The translations under genes were made by a program, and so were the position numbers. A DNA stretch of 13,293 bases from Gemmatimonadota bacterium. Lineage in GTDB: Bacteria; Latescibacterota; UBA2968; UBA8231. Within the stretch, counting starts at the first letter, position 1, and the number at the start of each line of letters is the position of its first letter. Below, in pieces: positions 1 to 5,284 of this stretch. The notes under the pieces were generated by a model. That model saw only the letters and a program-made list of their open reading frames with translations, had not been told where the DNA came from and ran no database searches. The stretch covers positions 1-13,293 of the forward strand of contig JAPOYQ010000128.1 in NCBI GenBank assembly GCA_026706505.1, read 5' to 3'.

Positions 1-736
1 CGAGCGCGTCAGGTTGAGCGCCGTGCATGAGGCCCAGCGACACGCCGGCATAGGAAGCGTGGAACAGCGAACCCTGGCCTTCGACTAGGTCCCAGTGCTC
101 GGGGTGGTTGGCCGGGGTCAGGACCTCGACGGATCCAGCGAGGAAGTCGGACACCACGGCGTCAACGGCAACGCCGGTCCCGGCGATGAAGATGCCGGTT
201 TGGCCGGTGGCGCGGAAGGTGCAGGCCATGCCTCGCGCTTGCATCTCGAGCTCAATGGCCAGCGCGGTGAACATCTTGCCGACCGAGCAGTCGGTGCCGA
301 CGGTGAGCAGGCGTTTGCCCGGGCGTTTGACGCCGGTTGCAATGGGAAAAGCGCAGTTGGAAAAGCGCGCATCTACGAGACGAGTGCCCTGTGCGCGGGC
401 GCGGTCGGCCAAGCCGGGGATGGTGCCAAGGCGCGTGTGCAGGCCGCTGGCGAGGTCGTAGCCGAGGTCGATGGCCTGCAAGAAGGTCTCGCGCCAGAGG
501 TCGGAGATGGTGCCGCCGCGATTGGCGACGCCGATGATGAGGGTGCGGGCACCAGCGGCGCGGGCTTCGGCGAGGGTTTGGTCGGGTAGCCCGAGGTCGG
601 CGTGGCAGTCGGGAAGACGGAGCTGGCCAATGCACTGTTCGGGCCGCCAATGGGCGACGCCAACGGCTGTTTTGGCGGCTAGCTGGTCGGCGGCGTCGCC
701 GAGGAACAATAGGTATGGGTGCGCGAGCTGGATCAC
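1..736 (-). CDS. DUF1611 / DgcN-like P-loop protein (3' end off window)
   Basis: The frame is open from GTG at 736 to the window edge (245 codons), with no internal stop. Landmarks are HPYLLFLGDAADQLAAKTA near the start, IIGVANRGGTISD (~67-79) and a Walker A-like GTDCSVGKM (147-154 region, Lys153). These are followed by RATGQTGIFIAGTGVAVDAVVSD and VEGQGSLFHASYAGVSLGLMHG, all hallmarks of the DUF1611 family. Characterised members (DgcN) are reported as D-glutamate N-acetyltransferases working with the epimerase/racemase-like DgcA in D-Glu use; applying that here is inference. The GTG start is chosen because the family begins just before HPYLLFLGD and because it lies 13 bases past the stop of the upstream PhyH gene, without an obvious SD, which suggests translational coupling. 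An in-frame TTG at 745 is an alternative. The missing C-terminus and the next gene (a dgcA-like epimerase would be telling) lie to the left of the window. Confidence 0.93.
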   Translation of the reverse strand, partial: MIQLAHPYLLFLGDAADQLAAKTAVGVAHWRPEQCIGQLRLPDCHADLGLPDQTLAEARAAGARTLIIGVANRGGTISDLWRETFLQAIDLGYDLASGLHTRLGTIPGLADRARAQGTRLVDARFSNCAFPIATGVKRPGKRLLTVGTDCSVGKMFTALAIELEMQARGMACTFRATGQTGIFIAGTGVAVDAVVSDFLAGSVEVLTPANHPEHWDLVEGQGSLFHASYAGVSLGLMHGAQPDAL

Positions 737-749
737 GGCCAGCAAAGAC

Positions 750-1613
750 TCACGAGGCGACCGGCGTGTCGAGGCGGCGACGGCGCTGCTGCCAGTGCCA
801 CTTGTCGCTGCCGGCAATGAGTGGCTTGAGGGGTTCGGGCGTTTGGGCGATGAATTCAGCGCTCGGCTCTTGGCCGTTCCAAGCTTGGAACATCGGCGGA
901 GTATAGCCGCCGATGACGATGACGCGCTCGCGGTCGGAGCGGATTTGGCCGGTGGCGTGGATCAGGGCTTCGCCAAAGAGCAGGGTTGACCCAACGGGCG
1001 CGACCACTTGGTGGATCAGCGCGGGATCTTCGTAGGCCGCCGCGATGATGGTCTCGCGCTCGCATTTGACCTTGTGGCTGCCGGCGATGACCACGGTGCC
1101 GCCGTCGTCCGGGCCTAGCTCCGTGAGGTTGGTCAGGGTTTTGACAAAGGTGCAGTGGAAGAGGCCGTTTTCGACGTACGTGCCCACGTCTGGGGTGGTG
1201 CCGGTGTGGAAGCCGTAGCGCGGTGCGGCAGCGAGGTCGATTTCTGGGTCGCGCTCGTTGACGACGGCCTCGGATTCTTCGAGGCGCACGCTGCCGCCGA
1301 CTAGTTCCTCGGCCATACCGACTAAGCGCGGATGAGTTAGGTATTCGAAAATCGCGGGATCGGCTTCGAGGATGTGGGCAAAGTGCAGGTAGTGAGGCCG
1401 ATAGGAAGAGAGACGGCAGTTGCGGACACAGGCCTTGGCCGGGTCTGGGGCGGACAGGAGATCGCGTTTGAGCCGGAGCATAGCCTCCAGCAGGCGATCC
1501 GTCAGGTCTTGCTCGATCGCGTTTTCAATCACCACATAGCCATAGACTTCGAGGTGATAGCGCTGGGCAGGGGTGAGCGCGGGAAAGGGCCGGATGAATT
1601 CGCCGTCGGACAT
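750..1613 (-). CDS. PhyH-family Fe/2OG-type oxygenase with HTG in place of HxD
   Basis: This 287-residue protein has the phytanoyl-CoA dioxygenase (PhyH) layout. A helical N-terminus with YGYVVIENAI (~24-33) precedes the core strand FHCTFVKTLTNL and the loop LGPDDGGTVVIAGSHK (166-181). The distal His lies in ALIHATGQ (H219), and R230, 11 residues on, sits where the 2-oxoglutarate-binding Arg is expected. Family members normally oxidise small molecules using Fe(II) and 2OG bound by HxD...H. Here the aligned proximal motif reads GFHTGTTPD: H136 is present but the carboxylate position is Gly138. The same swap (Ala or Gly) makes room for halide in SyrB2- and WelO5-type halogenases, so hydroxylase activity should not be assumed. 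The substrate is unknown. It is the first gene of an apparent operon with the DUF1611 gene and has a promoter 6 bases before the ATG. Confidence 0.92.
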   Translation of the reverse strand: MSDGEFIRPFPALTPAQRYHLEVYGYVVIENAIEQDLTDRLLEAMLRLKRDLLSAPDPAKACVRNCRLSSYRPHYLHFAHILEADPAIFEYLTHPRLVGMAEELVGGSVRLEESEAVVNERDPEIDLAAAPRYGFHTGTTPDVGTYVENGLFHCTFVKTLTNLTELGPDDGGTVVIAGSHKVKCERETIIAAAYEDPALIHQVVAPVGSTLLFGEALIHATGQIRSDRERVIVIGGYTPPMFQAWNGQEPSAEFIAQTPEPLKPLIAGSDKWHWQQRRRRLDTPVAS

Positions 1614-1619
1614 GCGCGG

Positions 1620-1648
1620 AATATAAGCGCGGGAAAAGGGAATGCCAA
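1620..1648 (-). promoter_or_regulatory. sigma70-type promoter of the PhyH/DUF1611 operon, leaderless geometry
   Basis: On the minus strand the -35 TTGGCA (1648-1643), a 17-base spacer and the -10 TATATT (1625-1620) are followed by only 6 bases (CCGCGC) before the ATG at 1613. With a usual start site 6-7 bases after the -10, transcription would begin at or next to the A of ATG. There is no room for a ribosome binding site, which fits a leaderless mRNA. Confidence 0.7.
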
Positions 1649-1660
1649 CGGGGAAGTAAA

Positions 1661-1678
1661 TGCGCTATTTGCGCTATT
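1661..1678. repeat. perfect tandem 9-mer upstream of the PhyH promoter
   Basis: TGCGCTATT occurs twice back to back on the plus strand (AATAGCGCA twice on the minus strand). It ends 12 bases upstream of the -35 box of the PhyH promoter, a position typical of an activator or repressor site. It also lies in the 119-base gap after vapC. No regulator is identifiable. Confidence 0.5.
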
Positions 1679-1732
1679 ATTACCCCATGTGCATCAACCG
1701 GGTTGCGGCCGTCGATGGTGCCAAGCTGATTG

Positions 1733-2161
1733 TCAGAGAATGGGATTCTTCCATCGGACGCCAGGGAAGCGCGAAAAATCGGTATCCGCGGTGTGCACGT
1801 GGGCGCGGCATCTCTTTGCCACGGCGGCAATCTGGGCATCCGTAGTGAGATTTCCGCCGGAGCCCGCTTCGTTCAGCCAAGTCAGTGCCTGATCGACATC
1901 GGCGCGAGTTACCGCCAGGAGTTCGGTCGGTGAAGCATCGAGCCATCCCTTGACGCGGCTAGTGGCTTCGGCAATGGAGAAAGGAGTCTCGAACACCTTG
2001 GGACTGGTGCCGACTCGTATGAAGGCGAAAAGCACCACGGCTACGAGCCCGACCGGCTCGGGCCCGGAGAGGCATTCGCTCAACCAGCATTGCGCGCGCG
2101 CGTGGCAGGGACTCGCTTCGTCATAGGCGTATAGCAGCAGGTTGGCGTCTGGGATGATCAT
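1733..2161 (-). CDS. vapC: VapC-type PIN-domain toxin
   Basis: A 142-residue PIN-domain ribonuclease of the VapC type, which normally cleaves specific RNA (often tRNA or rRNA loops) when free of its antitoxin. It opens with MIIPDANLLLYAYD (metal-ligand D5). A central FAFIRVGTSPKVFETP block (45-60) is followed by the conserved late acids in TTDAQIAA (D108) and HTADTDFSRFPG (D126, D128), and it ends WKNPIL. This order is that of the subgroup that reads F-R-x-x-T-N/S-P after the first strand; the second acidic residue of other PIN proteins is not obvious there. The ATG overlaps the antitoxin stop by 4 bases (ATGA, 2158-2161), the usual coupled toxin-antitoxin arrangement. The length is normal and the frame is intact, so it should be functional. 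Confidence 0.92.
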   Translation of the reverse strand: MIIPDANLLLYAYDEASPCHARAQCWLSECLSGPEPVGLVAVVLFAFIRVGTSPKVFETPFSIAEATSRVKGWLDASPTELLAVTRADVDQALTWLNEAGSGGNLTTDAQIAAVAKRCRAHVHTADTDFSRFPGVRWKNPIL

Positions 2162-2436
2162 CGCCTGTGCTCATCCAGACGCGCCGATTTCCTGAGAAAC
2201 TCGGCGATTTCCAAATCGTCGTCCAGCTCGCGCAGATGGGCGGGATCTAGTCCCGTGCGCAGGCGAAGCGGACGGGACTCCACCTCAAACGGTGGTCCGT
2301 CCGAGGTGGGACCGGTAGCCCCCAGGCCGCGACGCAGGGCATCGTTCAGGGTCTCCTTGAAACCCTTTCCCTGTATGTGCATCGCCTCCCGCAGGCGCTG
2401 CTCCACATCGGCATCAAGTGTGACAGTCGTTCTCAT
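2158..2436 (-). CDS. vapB: VapB-type ribbon-helix-helix antitoxin
   Basis: A 92-residue protein lying directly before and overlapping vapC. The N-terminus MRTTVTLDADVEQRLREA is a classic ribbon-helix-helix DNA-binding strand plus first helix, continued by KGFKETLNDALRRGLG (~24-39). The C-terminal half, FEVESRPLRLRTGLDP... (~50-92), is the less ordered part expected to wrap the PIN toxin. It should neutralise VapC and, alone or in complex, repress the operon by binding the palindromes in its own promoter (2442-2459 and 2469-2482). The ATG at 2436 has no SD; the -10 box lies 6 bases upstream, so the message probably starts on the initiation codon. Assignment to VapB rests on fold motif and gene partner. 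Confidence 0.9.
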   Translation of the reverse strand: MRTTVTLDADVEQRLREAMHIQGKGFKETLNDALRRGLGATGPTSDGPPFEVESRPLRLRTGLDPAHLRELDDDLEIAEFLRKSARLDEHRR

Positions 2437-2441
2437 GTTGC

Positions 2442-2459
2442 AATAATAGCATCATTATT
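2442..2459. promoter_or_regulatory. operator-like inverted repeat over the vapB -10
   Basis: AATAAT and ATTATT form perfect 6-base arms around GATGCT on the minus strand, covering the -10 box. Binding here would block RNA polymerase. Autoregulation by VapB or VapBC is the family norm; the site assignment is inference. Confidence 0.5.
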
Positions 2460-2471
2460 TTTTGCTGTCAA
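2443..2471 (-). promoter_or_regulatory. consensus sigma70 promoter of vapBC, leaderless geometry
   Basis: Minus strand: a perfect -35 TTGACA (2471-2466), a 17-base spacer and the -10 TATTAT (2448-2443), then 6 bases TGCAAC and the vapB ATG at 2436. The expected start site falls at the ATG, and no SD is present or possible. Confidence 0.82.
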
Positions 2472-2482
2472 ATCATCATTTG
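2469..2482. promoter_or_regulatory. operator-like inverted repeat over the vapB -35
   Basis: CAAAT and ATTTG are perfect 5-base arms around GATG on the minus strand, overlapping the -35. Its centre is 25 bases from the centre of the repeat over the -10, and both share a GATG core. The pair could be a two-site VapBC operator. Confidence 0.5.
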
Positions 2483-2738
2483 TGCAGACGCGAATTACGT
2501 CGAAAAAGCGACTCGCACTGCAGCAGATCGAAGCCGACAGCTCGTCGCGTTTGATTGAAAATTTAGCTTTGCATTAAAGTACACTTTTTTGCACTTTTAG
2601 ATGTACATACAAGTACGTGACTTTTTCGGGGTTCGTAAAAGTAGTGTATTATTAATAAGTTATCCATTGGAAAATTCTATACTCGCGCGGATTCACGGAG
2701 AAATCCTACAATTATGGGCCGTCCAGACCGTCGCCAAA

Positions 2739-2768
2739 AGTACTTAATTTAGTACCATATACAGTACA
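2739..2768. promoter_or_regulatory. three 12-bp-phased GTAC operator sites (YefM-type)
   Basis: AGTACT (2739-2744), AGTACC (2751-2756) and AGTACA (2763-2768) start exactly 12 bases apart, just upstream of the SD. The first lies within the palindrome AAGTACTT. In E. coli the YefM-YoeB complex binds paired palindromes with TGTACA cores 12 bp centre to centre, so these look like autoregulatory sites of the downstream Phd/YefM-type antitoxin. Confidence 0.65.
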
Positions 2769-2779
2769 AAAGAGGAAAT

Positions 2780-3037
2780 ATGATCCAATCCATGCCCATC
2801 GCCGAAGCCCGCAAAGTCCTGAATCAATTGCCCGATCGCTTCGCCGTCGAACCCGAAGCAAGTGCCTTCGCTGTAACGCGCCGCGGCCAGCCGGTGCTCG
2901 CGCTGATGCCGTGGTCGCTTTACCAAGGCATTGTCGAAACATTAGAGGTGCTCGGCGACGAGGCCGAGTGCGCTGCGCTGCGCGAAGGCATCCGCCAGAT
3001 TGAGGCGGGCGAGCGCGCCGTCTGGGAGGGACAATGA
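2780..3037 (+). CDS. Phd/YefM-family antitoxin
   Basis: An 85-residue protein of the Phd/YefM fold. An N-terminal MIQSMPIAEARKVLNQLP helix (family pattern: xxEARxxLxxL) is followed by AFAVTRRGQPVLALMPWSLYQGIVETLEVLG (~33-63), matching the xITRxGxPxAVLxSxxxYxxLxETLxxL signature. The acidic tail REGIRQIEAGERAVWEGQ is the part expected to bind the toxin. It should bind DNA as a dimer, neutralise the downstream toxin and repress its own operon through the GTAC sites just upstream. The start at 2780 has a good SD (AGAGGA, 2771-2776). Its stop overlaps the toxin ATG by 4 bases. Confidence 0.9.
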   Translation: MIQSMPIAEARKVLNQLPDRFAVEPEASAFAVTRRGQPVLALMPWSLYQGIVETLEVLGDEAECAALREGIRQIEAGERAVWEGQ

Positions 3038-3351
3038 CGTTGCGCGTCGTCTTGGCGCAGCGCGCCTTAGAGGCGCGGCAAGGTCTGCTCAACCGGCGGA
3101 TTGCCGAGCAAGTGGACCAATACATCACAGGGTTGGCAATCGATCCTGAAGAACAGGGCTGGCCCTTGGTCGGCGAGCTAAAGGACTATCGCTGTCTGCG
3201 TCCGCCGGGCGGCTGGTTCCGCATCGTCTATCGGGTGGTGCTCGGAGAGGTCGAGGTGGTGCTGGTGTCGGTGGGGCAGACTTATTTGGCTGGTGAGCGG
3301 GACGTGCGCGCTCTGGCGCGGACGCTGTTTAGCGAGCGGCTGCTGCGCTAA
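3034..3351 (+). CDS. RelE/ParE-superfamily toxin
   Basis: A 105-residue basic protein overlapping the antitoxin stop by ATGA. It has the RelE/ParE order: an N-terminal strand MTLRVVLAQRAL, a helical segment RRIAEQVDQYITGLAIDP (~22-39), then WPLVGELKDYRCLRPPGGWFRIVYRV (~43-68) and a terminal strand VEVVLVSVGQ (~72-81). The LxGxxxxRxLRxGxxRIVYxV-like block is diagnostic of the fold. RelE and YoeB members cleave mRNA at the ribosome whereas ParE members poison gyrase. The tail AGERDVRALARTLFSERL resembles the RelE-like GxRxxxxVYxxA end, so an mRNA interferase is more likely, but the target is not determined. The frame is intact. Confidence 0.88.
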   Translation: MTLRVVLAQRALEARQGLLNRRIAEQVDQYITGLAIDPEEQGWPLVGELKDYRCLRPPGGWFRIVYRVVLGEVEVVLVSVGQTYLAGERDVRALARTLFSERLLR

Positions 3352-3406
3352 GCGAGGGGATGCGCTGTAGTACCTAAGACGCAACCGTCCGTAAAAAGCA
3401 GGTAGC

Positions 3407-3436
3407 TTGACCGAGATTCGCGGTTTAACTTAATCT
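3407..3436 (+). promoter_or_regulatory. promoter of the alginate-export-like gene, leaderless geometry
   Basis: The -35 TTGACC (3407-3412), an 18-base spacer and the -10 TAATCT (3431-3436) are followed by 6 bases (ACATCC) and the ATG at 3443. No SD is present. This is the third promoter in the window with the same -10 to ATG distance. Confidence 0.6.
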
Positions 3437-3442
3437 ACATCC

Positions 3443-4678
3443 ATGCCATCTTTACGTTGGAGGAACGCCGTGCGTCTTGCAATCTATTCCGCATTTCTTT
3501 TGAGCGTAGTTGCATCCAGCGCTAGCTATGCTAAAAAGGAGATCGTCTGGGGGGGCCAGATTCGGCCGCGCTACGAGTTCCGCGATCCGTTCGCAAACAA
3601 CTACGACTCCTTCACCTCCATGCGGGTGAGGACCCAGATAGTGGCCTCGCTCGATAGCGATGTCGATCTGATGATCCAGCTTCAAGACGTGCGCTTGTGG
3701 GGCGAGGAAAAGAATACCCTGACGGATTACAGCGCCGATAAGTTTGACCTGCATCAGGGCTATGTTCACCTGAAGAAACTGGGCGACGGCGACCACTCGC
3801 TCAAAATTGGCCGTCAGATCGTCGCCCTTGGCGGTCAGCGGCTGATCGGCGCGGTCGAGTGGACTCAGCAAGGCCGGGTTTTCGACGGTTTGCAACTGTT
3901 GCTGGTTCCCTCTTGGGGACAGGTGAATCTGACGGCGATTCAGGTGACCGAGTCGGACTCGACCTCGGCGCAGTTTGCAGACGATGCCTATTTGGCGGGC
4001 GCGTACGCGACCTTGGAACAGCTGCCATCCGGCAGCTTGGATCTCTACGCGCTCTACAACAAGGACGGGGCTAAAGACACGGATCAGGTTACTATGGGGG
4101 CGCGTCTGGTGGGGAAAAAGACGGCGTACTCCTACCGTTTTGAGGGTTCGTTTCAGACCGGTCAGCGCAGTGCTAGAGACGTCTCGGCTTTCATGTTCGG
4201 CGGACGAGTTGGCGGGTCTTTAGGCGGGCTAGACCTCACTTTGTGGTACGACTACCTGTCTGGCGACGACGATCTAGCCGATGACAAGACCAAGGTCTTT
4301 GACACGCTCTTTGCGACTAACCACAAGTACTATGGATACGCCGATTTGTTTCTCAATATTCCGGCCCACACTGGGGGGCTGGGGTTACAGGACTTGGCCC
4401 TTAAGGCGGCGTTGCCGTTGAGTGATCAGGTCTCCCTCGGAGTCCACGGACACTCTTTCCTCACCGCGCAAAAGGGCGACTTGGAGTCGAGCCATTTGGG
4501 CGAGGAAGTCGATTTGACGCTTACGTACAAATACCGCCCCGGCTTTACCATCGTTGCCGGACTGTCGCGAGTGATAGCTGACGACAGCATGACTCGCGTT
4601 ACTCGTTACAAGGATTCGATTGAGGACTGGAACGGGGATATGACCTTTACTTACCTTATGACCAACACGACCTTCTGA
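3443..4678 (+). CDS. alginate-export-family outer-membrane beta-barrel protein
   Basis: A 411-residue predicted outer-membrane protein. Residues 1-30 form a signal peptide (basic MPSLRWRNAVR, hydrophobic core, likely cleavage after ASYA). The mature part is a run of alternating amphipathic strands such as GGQIRPRYEFRD, SMRVRTQIVASL and LMIQLQDVRLWGEE. It then reads HQGYVHLKKLGDGDHSLKIG and RQIVALGGQRLIGAVEWTQQGRVFDG (~130-155), a combination I associate with the Alginate_exp/AlgE-like family. The chain ends with Phe in TYLMTNTTF, the usual BAM recognition end. AlgE exports alginate in Pseudomonas, but relatives in other phyla are porins or exporters of unknown substrate. No polysaccharide synthesis genes are visible here, so alginate export is not implied. 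It probably heads an operon with the gene 33 bases downstream. Confidence 0.85.
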   Translation: MPSLRWRNAVRLAIYSAFLLSVVASSASYAKKEIVWGGQIRPRYEFRDPFANNYDSFTSMRVRTQIVASLDSDVDLMIQLQDVRLWGEEKNTLTDYSADKFDLHQGYVHLKKLGDGDHSLKIGRQIVALGGQRLIGAVEWTQQGRVFDGLQLLLVPSWGQVNLTAIQVTESDSTSAQFADDAYLAGAYATLEQLPSGSLDLYALYNKDGAKDTDQVTMGARLVGKKTAYSYRFEGSFQTGQRSARDVSAFMFGGRVGGSLGGLDLTLWYDYLSGDDDLADDKTKVFDTLFATNHKYYGYADLFLNIPAHTGGLGLQDLALKAALPLSDQVSLGVHGHSFLTAQKGDLESSHLGEEVDLTLTYKYRPGFTIVAGLSRVIADDSMTRVTRYKDSIEDWNGDMTFTYLMTNTTF

Positions 4679-4711
4679 AGTACATTCTAACCTGAACGTC
4701 TTTAATACGAT

Positions 4712-5272
4712 ATGCCGCGTCGCATCTCAAAGCCTATTTCCCCGTCTGGACTGCGGTCCTTCTTCCAACGTTTGGTCTTTCCTGGGTTCACTTCGTTGGG
4801 CATTGCCGACCGCGAAGTGGTCGAATACGTCGTTGATCTACTGACGAGCTTTGCGCGCACCGACCAACTCTACCGCATCCGCGATCTGCGCGGCCAACCG
4901 CTTGAAACCATCGCCGAGATGTTGGTGGAACTCGGGCGTCAGCGTCAGCCAGAGCGGCGTTGGTCCTTCGACCGCGAGATGGATATCCGCCGACACGTAG
5001 GCGACTACGCGCTTTTTACCACTGGGCTCTTCCGCACGTGGGTCGAGCGGCAGGGGCTTGGTGGCTACTACTTAGAGCAGGGCAGAAGGGCGTATGGAGC
5101 GGCAGCCGAATTGGCGCAGCTCGGCTTCGTGTCGCAAGCGCGGCTCTTCGGTGCCTTAGAGGAGCAGTTCGAGCATTTGTCCGGCGGGCTCGACTATATA
5201 CGCAAGGTCTATATGCGGCCCGAACTACACGGTGGCGCGCACGGGGCGCTGATGCGCCAACTAGGCATATAG
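4712..5272 (+). CDS. conserved-looking protein of unknown function
   Basis: A 186-residue, probably cytoplasmic, mostly helical protein that I cannot assign to a named family. There is no signal peptide or membrane segment. Recognisable blocks are GIADREVVEYVVDLLTSFAR (~30-49), the strongly patterned RRHVGDYALFTTGLFRTWVE (~93-112), GGYYLEQGRRAYGAAAELA (~117-135) and an aromatic C-terminal part FEHLSGGLDYIRKVYMRP. The HVGDYALFxxGLF segment followed by YYxxxGxxxY resembles uncharacterised proteins seen in other bacteria, from memory only. It lies 33 bases after the outer-membrane barrel gene on the same strand, so co-transcription is likely. No SD precedes the ATG; a weak -10-like TAATAC lies 3 bases upstream. 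It converges on the discoidin gene with only 12 bases between stops. Confidence 0.8.
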   Translation: MPRRISKPISPSGLRSFFQRLVFPGFTSLGIADREVVEYVVDLLTSFARTDQLYRIRDLRGQPLETIAEMLVELGRQRQPERRWSFDREMDIRRHVGDYALFTTGLFRTWVERQGLGGYYLEQGRRAYGAAAELAQLGFVSQARLFGALEEQFEHLSGGLDYIRKVYMRPELHGGAHGALMRQLGI

Positions 5273-5284
5273 AGGCGGGTCTTC

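Larger units (their letters stand above)
2437..2779. other. AT-rich divergent intergenic region between two TA modules
   Basis: 343 bases without a convincing gene and clearly more AT-rich than its surroundings. The vapB end holds a consensus promoter and two palindromes. The other end holds three phased GTAC sites and the SD of the Phd/YefM gene. The middle has further GTAC words at 2579, 2603 (inside a perfect TGTACA, 2602-2607) and 2613, plus TATTAT-like and TATACT-like words at 2647 and 2678 for which I could not find a good -35. A plus-strand frame ending in TAA at about 2575-2577 has no family resemblance and is treated as non-coding. Confidence 0.6.

Noticed and set aside
95..989. Several plus-strand open frames over the left edge
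   Set aside because: The minus strand holds conserved DUF1611 and PhyH proteins with matching family motifs; the plus frames are low-complexity shadows.
2377..2577. Plus-strand frame running from inside vapB into the AT-rich gap
   Set aside because: Half of it is antisense to vapB and the rest has no start, SD or family resemblance.
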